NCBI RefSeq assembly: GCF_035222485.1 | Contig: NC_085920.1 | Location: 8,666,001 to 8,730,000 of the forward strand | DNA: 64,000 nt | Origin: Podospora pseudoanserina | Taxonomy: Eukaryota; Ascomycota; Sordariomycetes; Sordariales; Podosporaceae | Direction: 5' to 3' | Shown: piece after piece, positions 35,886-47,143 of the stretch | How the letters are laid out: the number at the start of each line of letters is the position of its first letter | Numbering within the stretch: position 1 is the stretch's first letter | Notes under the pieces: model-generated | What the model saw: only the letters and a program-made list of their open reading frames with translations | Told to the model about the DNA's origin: nothing | The model's database searches: none | Translations under genes and position numbers: made by a program

Positions 35886-36978
35886 CGTGGCGGTGGTGGG
35901 GTTGACGGTAGATGGATGTGGTGGTGATGGTAGTGATGATGACACGGTTGTGGAAAATCGCTGGGCGGTCGTACGTAGAAAGAAGAGGTGATTGTTGAAC
36001 TTTTTGCCTGGTAGATTCAAGGCTTTGAAGGGGAATGGGTGATTATGATATTTGGTAAATAAAGTGGAATGAGTGTGTTGAAGAGGTGAACGGGAAGCTA
36101 ATGTTTGGTAGCTGATTGTGAGTCTTGCTGGTGTAACCAAGCTCTGTTCACTGAATCTGTTGGCAGAAACACCTGAGCGCGTGCCGAAAAAGAGGGCTGG
36201 CCGCATTCACACCCTGGAAGAAAATACCGAGAAGTGTTGGTTGTTGAGAAAAAGAGGCCCAGCTAAGAATGGGATTGCTCTGTCACTTCACACCCGCGAC
36301 GAATTCTTGCGTTGCCTTGCAGCAACCTGCAGGGCCACAGAGGCAAGGCGCATATGCCGATTGGCGGGGTGGAGTGAGCCTACCACCAGGAGCTTATCTA
36401 ATCGAACTTCATCCAATTTCATCATTCAGCGCGTCCAAATATTTCAGACACTACTAACACAACACATAGGCAAATCGCAAAGGAGACGATATGCTTCTTG
36501 ATACACATAAACTCTAAAACAACGCGGTCTTTTTTTTTTTTTTTTTTTTTTTTTTTCCCCAACCCCCCCCCCCCGACCCCCAGTGTATATTTGACCCGTC
36601 ACAAGACATGTTTCATGGTAAGGTTTCAAGCAAACATTTATGAGACTTCGTAGACATCCCAAGTGCCCAACGTTCGGGGGGGTAGGAAAAGCGTTTTCGG
36701 CTGCGTCAGCGTGCTGATTGATTTACCAACTGGCACTTGATGGGAAATTGCCTCGGAAGCTCTCACCGTTTTGTAGACTCGAGGTATAGACATGTATAGA
36801 AATTCTCCTGTTATGTTTGAGGGCAGCCAGTTGGAGATACGGTACGTATGATCAGGGCGCAAATTGATAAGCAGGCGAATTTGGTTCACAAGAACAATTT
36901 GATCCACAAGAACAAGAAACCAGCAGGCAATGCTGCATTATGTATTCACACCAACTAGCAACCACAATACCCACCTTC
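35886..36978. other. Intergenic region, nma111 to nop53
   Basis: About 1.09 kb with the nma111 promoter and leader and the nop53 3' UTR. It contains the long T and C homopolymer tract described separately. No gene was seen. Confidence 0.5.
36530..36574. repeat. T27 and C12 homopolymer tracts
   Basis: A run of about 27 T (36530-36556) is followed by CCCC, AA and a run of 12 C. On the minus strand this is poly-G then poly-A. It lies in an intergenic space. Homopolymers of this length vary by slippage and are prone to sequencing or assembly error, so exact counts should not be trusted. Confidence 0.9.
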
Positions 36979-38370
36979 TTAGGCTGGGAGCTGGAAGTCC
37001 TTGTACGTCCACTTCTCTGTGATCTTGGTCTTGGCCAGCCTCTTGTAGGGAATCTTTCTCCGAGCCTCCATTTTGCCCCGAACCAACATGCTCCTGTACC
37101 TGTCCTTGAGCAGGTTGCCTTCTGGCTTCAGGAGTCTCAACGAATCCTGAAGCTCGTCTGGAAGCACAAGCTCCAAGTCCTTCTCCGGCAGCCTGTACCG
37201 GCCAAACTGTTTCCTCCGCAGCTTCTCGTCATCACCAATCTCCTCCGCATCACTGAACTCGGCCTTTTCAAGGGCCAACTGCCTTTCCTTCTCTGCCACC
37301 TCCAACGCAATTTGCTTGATCCGCTCGGCCTGGGCATTCTTTGCCTTCATGGCCGCCTCGTGTTTCTGCCTCCGTTCTTCCTCCTTTCTTCTCTTGATTC
37401 TGTTTCTCTCAGCCTGTGTTTTGCGTCTTGGCCGCTTGGCCTTGACACTGAGCTCCTCTCCCGCACTCTCGAATCCTTCCCAAGCAGAATCGTCCTCCCA
37501 CTCTGAAAGATCCGCCCTTGCCTCGGCAGCTTCAGCCTCGGCGGCTGATCGAGCGGCGGCCTCAAGTTTAATCCTTTCCGCTTCTAATTCGGCAAGACGC
37601 TTCTTCTCGGCCTCCACAGCCTTCTCGCTTTCCTCGATCAACCGTTCTCGATACTCGGTGAAGTCGGGGTTGTAACTGGCGCCACCCTTCGGTACATAGA
37701 CAGCAGGGATCGGTTTGCCGTTGGCAGAGAGTGAGATGGATTGTTGTTCGAGGGTCTTGGGCTTCTTGGGCTTCTCTTTCTCGGGCAGGAAAGCCAGCTC
37801 GACGGCCTTCTCTGGCTCTGGCTTTGGCTCGTCGGCCCAAGGGTCAAATGCGGCATCGACGATGTCAACCGTTGAGTCGTGTTGCCCATCTGCCACCCTC
37901 TTTAATCTGCTGAGCTCCTTGCCGCTGACATACTCCTTGCGCTGCCTTTTGACTGGAAGACCACCATCTGTGGTCTTGTCGTGAGCGGGGCGCTTGCGCA
38001 TAGGCACAGCCGGTACTGCTGACCGAGCCGCAAGAATCTCATCTGACTTGAGGCCCTTCTTGATCTTGGGGAACTTCTTGGTGATAGAGGCATCGCCCTT
38101 GACGTCGAGAACGAACAGATCGGCAGAATCCTTTTCCGCAATTACTCCACTGCAAAAGCACAATTGGTTAGCAACCACAATCGCACATTCAAAAAGCAGG
38201 CATATAATCAAGTCATACCCAATAATCTTTTGAGTATTCAGCTGGTCAAGGCCCTTCGTGATGTCGGTAACGTCGACATTCTTGCGCCACGCCTTCTTGC
38301 CCTTCCTGGATGGTTGTTTGTACTGCGATGGGGCATTTGTATTGCCCGAGGGGGCCTTAAGAACAGGCAT
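36979..38370 (-). CDS. nop53: 60S ribosome biogenesis factor Nop53
   Basis: Two minus-strand exons, 38370-38219 and 38149-36979, with a 69 bp intron; 440 residues. Start MPVLKAPSGNTNAPSQYKQP, then the conserved SRKGKKAWRKNVDVTDI, LDQLNTQKIIGG and LFVLDVKGD segments that identify Nop53/GLTSCR2 (PICT1). The second half is a long Lys/Glu/Ala/Arg-rich helix (about residues 225-390), then the C-terminal FGRYRLPEKDLELVLPDEL, LKPEGNLLKDRYRSMLVRG and KRLAKTKITEKWTYKDF. In yeast, Nop53 sits in the nucleolus on pre-60S particles and recruits the exosome helicase Mtr4 for 7S pre-rRNA processing via a short AIM motif near the N-terminus. Divergent from the ypt6 gene; a GATA/E-box cluster lies about 160-180 bp upstream. 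Confidence 0.92.
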   Translation of the reverse strand: MPVLKAPSGNTNAPSQYKQPSRKGKKAWRKNVDVTDITKGLDQLNTQKIIGYDLIICLLFECAIVVANQLCFCSGVIAEKDSADLFVLDVKGDASITKKFPKIKKGLKSDEILAARSAVPAVPMRKRPAHDKTTDGGLPVKRQRKEYVSGKELSRLKRVADGQHDSTVDIVDAAFDPWADEPKPEPEKAVELAFLPEKEKPKKPKTLEQQSISLSANGKPIPAVYVPKGGASYNPDFTEYRERLIEESEKAVEAEKKRLAELEAERIKLEAAARSAAEAEAAEARADLSEWEDDSAWEGFESAGEELSVKAKRPRRKTQAERNRIKRRKEEERRQKHEAAMKAKNAQAERIKQIALEVAEKERQLALEKAEFSDAEEIGDDEKLRRKQFGRYRLPEKDLELVLPDELQDSLRLLKPEGNLLKDRYRSMLVRGKMEARRKIPYKRLAKTKITEKWTYKDFQLPA

Positions 38371-39117
38371 CTTGGACTGTGGCTGTGGTTGCTGTCGGTC
38401 GAACCAGTCGTTGCTTTCAAGCAACTTTTTTTGGTGTTTTCGTCGACTGCGAGTCTGGCCCAAAGCACCCTGCCAGAGATACAAAGTGGGGTTCGGGTTT
38501 TCAAAATTTCAGCGGGTGTTCGTGACTGATAAGATAAGAACCCCTGCACGTGGCGCATAAAGTATCATGCACGAAGTGTCAGGCGAGGGTGACCTGGCCA
38601 GCACCCAATCCGAGGTTCAGGCCTGATGTTTCTGGCTGCTTGCTCATGACGGCCGCCAAGAGCGCTGGAACGGCCAGGCGTGGCTTGCGAAAAACAGCGG
38701 GCGTCGCCTGGCTGGTGGCATGCACGCACGCATGGACACGCCCCCCTTTCACCGTAGCCGCAATCGGGTCTGTTGAGGAGAGTTGAGAGACTGGGCGTTG
38801 TGGATTCGAGCTGAACCGAATTCCCATCACAAAGGGAACTTAGACCTCCCAGTTTTTGAACCTTACTCCGTACCGAGTATAATTTTCGAGGACACTTGTT
38901 CACTCCTAGACAATACCGATACAACCATCCGAAAGCTGTTGAGCCGAACCACGCCGCGCTTCTTGGGTTCCTGGTCAGCCTGGCCACTGATTTGACGACG
39001 GTTAACGACGACTCCACGAGCACCCCTTTTAACGAATACACCCCTCCCTCCCTCAACGACGGCCACCACCGCCGAGACGATACATTTCGATTCTCTACAC
39101 CAAATAATATTAAAACC
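38371..39117. promoter_or_regulatory. Divergent promoter region nop53 / ypt6
   Basis: This 747 bp spacer between divergent start codons holds both promoters. It contains the double GATA motif and the CACGTG E-box listed next, nearer to nop53. Confidence 0.5.
38527..38552 (+). promoter_or_regulatory. Double GATA site plus E-box
   Basis: TGATAAGATAAG (38527-38538) contains two GATA cores 6 bp apart in the same orientation. A perfect palindromic E-box CACGTG lies at 38547-38552. Both match known fungal transcription-factor sites (GATA zinc-finger factors; bHLH factors). They lie 157-182 bp upstream of the nop53 start. Occupancy is not shown by sequence. Confidence 0.5.
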
Positions 39118-40006
<889 letters not shown>

Positions 40007-40827
40007 ACAGATTCAAAATGTGAGGGTCTAGACGTACACGAAGGGGGATGAATGGGTCGGGAGAGAGCCATGGTCATTCCGCACACGAATATACCGCGCA
40101 ACCTCTGTTTTGCTTGCTTTTGTGTGAAGGTTAGACTAGGGAAGCATAGCGGGGGGTCATGGGTGGCTTTCACGCACCAAAGCGTTTCACATACTTGGTT
40201 AAATCTACGTAATGATATATCTTTAGGAGTTTGGGTAGCCGGAACAAGTGGAATAACACGTTCAAGACACACTCGATTCATCACTCGCTCAAAGTCCATG
40301 TCAATCTTCTTTTGTGGGCAGGTAGAGGGGGTTACAGAGCCGTTGTTCTCAAAGCACAATAAAGGTATTTGCCGGCTGCCCATGAAGATGTCTACAACAC
40401 TCTGGAGATACATTCTAGTAAATAAACTTTTTTTCTGAACACAGCTCCCCTTTCTTAGTTGTAACGCCGAATTCGCCAAACCCGCAGAAAAAAAAAACAG
40501 TGTTCATGCATGTATGCCCGTTCCCTTTGAGAATCATATCTTGGTCCACACAGATTGTTCCTGGTGGCCCATGTTCAACGTCCCATTGGACGAAGCACAC
40601 ATGTTCCCAACCTCCCTGATTAGCTGCTGATAGACGTCGTACTCATTGGCTCTGAGCCTAGCTCGGGTATCTTTTTTCTCCTCCCATGACAGGACGATCG
40701 TCAAAAGGGAAAGTGACGAGAAATGACGGGTCTAACCCTTCCTTAACGCCACCCAGCTACCGGTAAAGGACATGAAGGGTGCTGAGACGGGAGCCAGTTC
40801 CGGATCACGGCTGAGAGATCGAGCCGC
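40007..40827. other. Convergent intergenic region
   Basis: About 820 bp between ypt6 (+) and rlp24 (-), presumably both 3' UTRs. Nothing else was seen. Confidence 0.5.
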
Positions 40828-41580
40828 TCAGTCGGTATCCATCTCATCATCCTCGTCCTCGAATCCGTCGTCCTCGTCGTCATCCTCGCCCACAACACCG
40901 CCGAAAGACTCGGTAATTTCCTCCACGCCACCGTCAGTCCTGACCCTCAATCTCTTCACCTCACCACCGAAAGCCTTGCTCTTCTTCCCGGAAGCCTTGG
41001 CGGCGAGCTCCTCTCTCTCCAGCTCCTCAACATCGACACCCCTCTCAGCAGCCAACTCAGCCAACCTCCTCTTCTCACTGCCCCTGAGTCTGGGAAGCAA
41101 GTGCTCGTTGTCAGCCACCAGCTTCCTGGCCGCGGCAACCTCGCGCGCCCTCTTGCCGGCCATGCGTTTCTTGTAGAAGATTCTCTCGCGGCGGGCCTTG
41201 ATTTCGCTGATGCGCTCCATGGCCTTGAGGGTCTTGGCGAAGAGCTCGCGGTCGTAGCGGACGGGCACATTGCGGCGGGCGGCAAACTGCAGAGTGCTGT
41301 CGACCGTCATCTCCTTGCCGGCGTTCTTGCGATAGGCCTTTGTCCACTTGAGCTTGCGGGGGTTACGCTTCATCTTGAAGTTCTTATGACATTTTGAGCG
41401 GCAGAAGCGGAAGGATTTGCCTGCGAAATTCGCAACGAGCAATGATCAGCGACAATGGGAACACACACCAGCCAGGTGCAAGAGATCAAGAGGGGAGGAC
41501 AAACCATCGTTGCGCATAAAGGTGATACCCTTGCTAGGCCACGCGGGCCTACCGCAGAAGAAACAGTTATCGACGCGCAT
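40828..41580 (-). CDS. rlp24: Ribosome biogenesis protein Rlp24
   Basis: Two minus-strand exons, 41580-41505 and 41420-40828, with an 84 bp intron; 222 residues. The N-terminus is an L24e-type zinc ribbon: Cys6 and Cys9 (CFFC) in exon 1 and the second pair in [23 protein letters not shown] after splicing. The C-terminal half is the Rlp24-specific charged extension, ending in an acidic tail ([18 protein letters not shown]). Rlp24 is a placeholder for ribosomal protein eL24 on nuclear pre-60S subunits; its C-terminal tail recruits the AAA-ATPase Drg1, which ejects it in the cytoplasm. A telomere-repeat-like box lies about 255 bp upstream. Length compares well with yeast Rlp24 (199). Confidence 0.94.
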
Positions 41581-44005
41581 CTTGGAGTGTGTATATGCGC
41601 CCCTTTGAAGACGTGGAAAAAAAGGGAAGCTAGGGTGGTGGTTGTTTTGCGAAAAGAGGGTGACAGGACTGCACTCTCTTCTCTCTCCACCTGGCGCTGA
41701 AGGTTCAACTTGCAGCAGGCCGAAAAAATTGACCGCCTTCTTTTGCCCACCCTCCGCTGCAGGAAAAAAAATGTGGGGTGTGGTGAAAATTGTTATCTTA
41801 TCGGTCGCCAAGTGTTTAGAGACCAGTTTTTGAAAGGGTTAGGGTTATACAGGAGTATCGGCGTCTACAAGACCTTGAAGATAGCTGAGAGAGGTACTCT
41901 CCGTTTGTATGCGCAATTGGTTAAGCGGGATTGACTCCAAGTTACTGCCAGTTTTGAGTTGATGATCTCTGCAGTGTTTTGTTTGGTATGGCGAGTGTAC
42001 TGTACTTCGTCTCGTCCTTTCAGGCCATGAATTTTGTAATCGGTCTGCAAGAATCTGGAAAGGTTGGATCCTAAGGAATTCCACTCCCAATTGCTCTTTT
42101 GTTGACGTTCGGGATGTAGAATCGATTACTTGTAGATACTAAAGCTTCGATAAGTTTATGTAGATTTGCTGTATCCAGCTCGGAAAGAAAGGATGTAATT
42201 CAATTATCTACTCACGCCGTTTTGACTGGGCTGCTTTGTTGAAAACTTTAGGTATGTGCTCAAGGTCAGTTTATGAATGGTCTTTCAATGCTATCAAGAA
42301 AGAGATGTCTGGAAAAGTGGACTCCCCCATATTTTGGCAAGCCCAGCCGTATTGTGAGATATGAAGAAGTATCAAGTGATACGTTTGAAGAGCAGCAGAG
42401 TTTCACCATCGCAAGCCTTGGCTTCCGATGCGATGGGAGGTGCCAAGACAGGGTTTGGACGTTAACCTGAGGCTTGGTGATCAGTTCCACTCCTCACTGG
42501 GCAGTACACGCAGAGGATGATCTTTACATACGAACTCCTTTTACAATATGGATTCAAAACTGAAAGAAGTCAATTGCATCGAGCGTAGCAAGGGCTTTTG
42601 CGTTGTCCATCACGGTTCTGGGACGCGAGAACCGCTTACGGCAGTCCAGGGGCTGCCCATGTGACCAACATGTGCCTGAGGGTTGCCCCAGGCCTGAAGA
42701 CTGGATGTTGATTATAATTCAAAGCACCCGGTGGCCCGGACTTGATCTCCGGAGTTTCTGTGTGTATGAGCGCTACAAAATTCTTTCTTGCAATCAGATG
42801 AATTACATCAAAATAAGGTTTTCGATCGCGGTCAAGCAATGGCAAGAGACGTCAAATGAAGACGCCGTCGAAGATCGTGAACTCCACACATGACCCACTT
42901 GGCGCCGTTGTTTTCTGGGGAAAGTCTGGGGAATGTGGAGCAGTCAGACCAAGGTGACTCCACCGACCCTCAATTGACAACGCTAGCACACAACCAAGGG
43001 GGAAACAATATCAAGTTAGATATCAAAAACATCTTCGGGTTTTGTTTTTGACCCTCTAACAATTATAAATCCTTCTCCAACATTGGAGGCTCCGTCAAAG
43101 AGAAACAAGCTGAGCAGGGCCTGAGAGACAAGCCTGATCATCCTTTCCTTCCCCGCATTTCAAGTGTCTTGTGGCGCCATGTCAGTCCGTAAAGTGAGAC
43201 GACATGGTTGACGGCTGGCAAGAGTGAGTCCAAAGTGACGTCCAATGAAGTCCATGACTGGTGCATGGATATTGCTGCAGTCTCTTACCCCGCTTTCTAC
43301 CAGGCATGTCTGTGGGTGGTCTTTCCGCTCCTTGTCAACGCGCCGCTTGATTGGCCTTGGCTGGTACATCCCCTTCCTTCCTGGTTGGGCTTTTGAGTAT
43401 GCCTGGGCAGGTCGTGGTGGCCATTGCTCCAAGCTCCTCGAAGGAGATGTGGCGGTTGCCCTCGAGGAGGGATTACGTTCCTGCTGGCTGGATCATGGGA
43501 AGTGTATGCCAGCTGAGCACACCCGGGACAGGGTCGCCAACCCAGCCATAAAGGGGGTTTCCCGTCCCTCCCACTTCATCTTGACCTTACCTTCCCCAAG
43601 CTCTTCCCGCTCTTTGTTTGTGTGTAACATCTCCTGTTCTTTGTTCCACCGCGTGTAGACGTCAGTCCATCAACATCTGCATCTAGAGAACGAGTTCCTT
43701 TGGTGGTGCATCTCTGTCCATCTATCTATCCTGGGTTCACCGCGGTCATAACAGTTTTGGTATAGACGAGAAGGGTATGTGTTCCTTCCTCTCTTTCATC
43801 ACCAGGCATCATCGTCACCTGTTTTGCCTGATGAGCCCACTATGTCCTTGCTTCTTCCCTAGGGGTGTACCCCATCACGTCGCAGCAACGAAATCACATC
43901 GGTTCCAGGATTTCCATTGTGCTAACGTCAACACCGGTTAAAGATTTCCTGTCTCTTGCAACGAAGTCCCCATACGATCTATTTCCCCTCGAACCATCTC
44001 TCAAA
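41581..44005. other. Long intergenic region, rlp24 to orphan gene
   Basis: About 2.4 kb between divergent genes. It holds the rlp24 promoter, a telobox and the leader of the 107-residue gene (with a probable leader intron 43775-43862). Short open frames at 42266-42900 and 43160-43760 lack family features. I see no gene here, but its length leaves room for an unannotated non-coding transcript. Confidence 0.5.
41835..41847 (+). promoter_or_regulatory. Telomere-repeat-like box (telobox)
   Basis: AGGGTTAGGGTTA reads as two tandem TTAGGG-type repeats. On the minus strand it lies 255-267 bp upstream of the rlp24 start codon. In several fungi Tbf1-type Myb factors bind such boxes in ribosomal and ribosome-assembly gene promoters; that this one is used is inference. 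Confidence 0.5.
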
Positions 44006-44329
44006 ATGCCCGTCCGCATCCCCGCTGCCACTCGGACTGAGGTCTTCTGCATGGGGGCAGGTGGCCTCAGCGCCTTCGCACCTTTCTACATGATCATCCC
44101 TGGCGCCGAGGAGCGTGTTGCTCGCCAGACCACCAAGTGGGCGCCCAAATGGGAGCGCAACATCACCATGTTCAAGTCTCCAGTTGAGCGTGGTGTCCAG
44201 CGGATCTCGCCCCCGGTAGCCCGCACTGTTCAGAAGGTTGAGCACAAACTTCATCTTGAACAGGCAGCACAGAAGACTGGCCGGGGTATCTCGAAGAGCT
44301 TTGACAAGATGGGTATGAAGCACAACTGA
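44006..44329 (+). CDS. Small orphan protein with one hydrophobic segment
   Basis: Uninterrupted frame of 107 residues, start MPVRIPAATRTEVF preceded by A-rich sequence (TCAAAATG). It contains one hydrophobic segment (about residues 14-32, VFCMGAGGLSAFAPFYMII), then a basic, amphipathic region with several Arg/Lys (ERVARQTTKWAPKWERN) and a helical tail (VARTVQKVEHKLHLEQAAQK). I do not recognise a family. The size, N-terminal hydrophobic stretch and basic charge would fit a small membrane-associated, perhaps mitochondrial, protein, but that is a guess. The 5' leader seems to carry an intron (43775-43862, GTATGT donor, CCCTAG acceptor), which supports genuine transcription. The frame extends upstream without a stop to about 43865, where only non-ATG starts exist. 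Confidence 0.6.
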   Translation: MPVRIPAATRTEVFCMGAGGLSAFAPFYMIIPGAEERVARQTTKWAPKWERNITMFKSPVERGVQRISPPVARTVQKVEHKLHLEQAAQKTGRGISKSFDKMGMKHN

Positions 44330-46315
44330 AAGTTTGGCGATGGGAAAGATCAAATTGGTATGATGACATGATGGGAATGAAACACAACAATGGGTATCGT
44401 GTTGGCGTTGGCTTTGTTGCGCTCCTGTATATAAGTACTTGTGTTTGATGATGGGTGGTTCATGGTATTGCAATGGAAGCTAAATGAGGTATTGGAGCTC
44501 CAGCGCTGCCTCCATTCACTAGGAATATATAGCAGTATGACTGTGATTAGGCGTCTACCTGTGCAGTACCAACTCCGTCCTGTATGTTAGCATTACATGT
44601 CAAGCTTTTGCTGTCTTACAATTGCTGCCTTTCTCTTTTTTCCGTTATCAACAAAATCCCGATAATGGTCTGTACGTCCAAAGCTGTTCTATCATTCTCG
44701 CCATGGCAGATTTCATCACGTTCATCTTTTAGGCCAACATCAGGCTGGCAGACACTTGTATTGCCAGTTAGAACATAACCGCAGTACGCGTCAAACTATC
44801 CTCGAGGTGTAGGAAGATGGCACTGGTTGATGCTGTGATAGAAACATGCAACTCTGTAATGCTGCTGGTGTAATGTTAGGTAAGCCCGACGCCTAAGTTT
44901 AATGTTTCTTATGGCTTCATTCGAGCTGATATTTCTCTTCAGTATAAGACCGGGTCATGTTGACCTCGATCATCATCAGAGGCATATACTCAATATGGTA
45001 TCCTGTTATTCCGCAGAAAGGTAATGGACAGTTCATTGCTGTATTCCTGAAAGAAGAGTCCCTTCCTGTCGATGACGCGGAGCCTACCAATTTGTGTACG
45101 GGCACTCCATCTGCAATGTTCTCATTACACAAGCATCACAACGTAGAAAGACCTATGTTGTCGCCAAGTGCTCACGCTTAAGTTTATCATTGAAGACTGG
45201 GTGTGTATAAGTAGTATCTCATGAGAAAATGCAGAACATCTAGGTAGGCTTCTCAACTGTCAATGATGTTTCAAGCCGGCTCAGTTGCTCATACACAGTA
45301 GATGGCATGGGTTCAGGTACCGGTCTGTATCTAGCGGCATTGTTGAGTCCAAAAGACGGTGTAAGTCGCAAAGTGAACCAATCACATAACTCGACGGACT
45401 GGGCGGGTGGAGTTAAGATCAGAAAAGGCGAGCGCACTGTTGCAAATAGTTTAGCATGAAAGAGAAATCAACTGAGATGAACTTCATGCATCGAATGCTT
45501 TACGCCCATGAGAGCCTTACGACTAGTGTTGAAAATTTCCCCATCTGTCTTGAACGAGGAGCACCTAGGTAAACATCTTACAGAGCAGCCAACGATCTTT
45601 TCTCATAGCGCGTGCTGACCGTGGTGGCTTCTAACTTTCCAGGGTCGACAACCAAAAACGCCCCCCACCAGCAGGCTGGAACCAGGGGCGTTTTCACGCT
45701 CGCTGACTGGTGATTAAAATGGGTTACCGAGAAAAAGTAAGCGATGCAATGACGTATGACTGGTCAATGTACTGAATGGCTTTCCCCATATTCAAACATC
45801 GCGGTTCTATTCAGGACGCAATTCAAGGCCTCACATTTTGAGCAGATACGCGGATAAAGCCATGAAAAACGGCCCCGCTATTTCCAACCGGCGCTCTTGG
45901 GCGCAACGCAAGCTTTCAAGGGAAAACCAAGGCGTCAAAAGGCCCACACATTTCTGTTGGACGCATAAAACTGGAACGTTGAGTGGCTCGAGAGCCAGTG
46001 CCGACTGATCCGATCCTGTCTGGGAAGTCTGGCCAAGACGGCGCGACACAACAGGAGGAGACCCAGGTGGAGTTGTTGATCGGGACCCTGAGGAAGTCCG
46101 AGATTTGTCGAGTTTAGTTGGTTCTGCGATTTTAGCTTCGGCTCCCTCTCCTGATCATCGCATTTCTGGCACAAAAACACTTCGACTTCTGCACTTCTTG
46201 ACGACTTTGGTTTGCGATTTCTCTTTGGGCGTTTGTGCGGTCAAAGGCACGAGAACGGCGCAACGGGGATCAGGAAAAAGACCAAATAAAAGACGAAAAA
46301 GAACGGGGGAAAAAA
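44330..46315. other. Long intergenic region upstream of kei1
   Basis: About 2.0 kb between the orphan gene and kei1, both on the plus strand. It includes the 3' UTR of the former and the kei1 promoter and leader. A strong inverted repeat at 45655-45694 is listed separately. No gene was seen. Confidence 0.5.
45655..45694. other. Perfect inverted repeat with nested hairpin
   Basis: AAAACGCCCC (45655-45664) is perfectly complementary in inverted order to GGGGCGTTTT (45685-45694). The loop contains a second perfect stem, CCAGC-AG-GCTGG (45668-45679). Transcribed on either strand, this would fold into a two-stem hairpin; as DNA it could bind a dimeric factor. It lies about 620 bp upstream of kei1 with no coding sequence nearby. 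Confidence 0.6.
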
Positions 46316-47143
46316 ATGATATCCTCACGATCGTCGTGCCGGCTTCGGCTGCCTCGCCCAAGGGTTTGTTGGACCTCGATGCCCTCCTTTTCGAAAGCTC
46401 AGACACTGATCATCGCGCAGTCATTCCTAGGCTTCATGTCCCTACAGACCGGCACGGAGCTTGTCTCTCTTGCGCTCTTGTTCAACAAGGCGACGGGAAT
46501 CTATGGCCTCCTTACCCTCTTCACGGGCTTTCAGATGTCGATCCTTCAGTTCACCGCCTACTTCCTTTCGATTGCCGTTATCGCCGTTCTGGCGTTCTGC
46601 CTCCCACATATTCGCAAGGGAACGCCGTTTCAAAACCTCTTGCTAGCCTGGGTTTACGCGGTGGACACGATTGTGAGCGGACTATACACGACAGCTTTTG
46701 CGACGGGGTGGTACATACAGTTAAAGGAGATGCAGGCCACTGTCGCCTCAGGAGCTCCCGAAGAAGAGGAATTTCAAATGGTTGAGCCTAGGGGCGAGAC
46801 AACCACCCCAGTCAGAGACGACGGCATCGACACGGCGTTTAGCATGGTGCTTATTATTGGGTTTACACTTATCAGGATTTACTTCAGCTTGGTTATCATG
46901 GCCTATGCTCGGGCCGTTATCCTGCGGTTTGTTGACGAGAGGGTGCCCGAGTCTGACGAGGATGATGAGTCCGGGTCGGCACCAAATCCGTTTGCTGAGG
47001 GTGCCCCCCTGGGAGAGGGATTGGAGGGCAAGATTGGGAGGTACATGATTTCTGTGGGGAAGAGCTATTGGCTTGGTGGAAGAAAGGAGGATGAGGAATG
47101 GGCTAAAGATGTTCATTCAAAATTCAGGAGCAGCAGGAGATGA
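46316..47143 (+). CDS. kei1: Kei1, regulatory subunit of inositol phosphorylceramide synthase
   Basis: Two exons, 46316-46363 and 46421-47143; 256 residues. The intron is 57 bp (GTTTGT donor, CGCAG acceptor), divisible by three and without an in-frame stop, so an unspliced reading would appear to start at an ATG inside the intron (46379). I choose the upstream ATG because splicing joins CRLRLPRPR directly to SFLGFMSLQTG, the segment order of fungal Kei1 as I remember it. Four hydrophobic segments follow (LVSLALLFNK, YGLLTLFTGF, AYFLSIAVIAVLAFCL, LLLAWVYAVDTIVSGLYTTAFATGW), then a cytosolic acidic loop, a fifth span (AFSMVLIIGFTLIRIYFSLVIMAYA) and a C-terminal NPF-containing tail. Kei1 is needed in the Golgi for Aur1 activity in sphingolipid synthesis. 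Confidence 0.85.
   Translation: MISSRSSCRLRLPRPRVCWTSMPSFSKAQTLIIAQSFLGFMSLQTGTELVSLALLFNKATGIYGLLTLFTGFQMSILQFTAYFLSIAVIAVLAFCLPHIRKGTPFQNLLLAWVYAVDTIVSGLYTTAFATGWYIQLKEMQATVASGAPEEEEFQMVEPRGETTTPVRDDGIDTAFSMVLIIGFTLIRIYFSLVIMAYARAVILRFVDERVPESDEDDESGSAPNPFAEGAPLGEGLEGKIGRYMISVGKSYWLGGRKEDEEWAKDVHSKFRSSRR

Noticed and set aside
46379-47143. Kei1 starting at the ATG at 46379
   Set aside because: That ATG lies inside a well-formed intron; the spliced upstream start restores the family's N-terminal motif.
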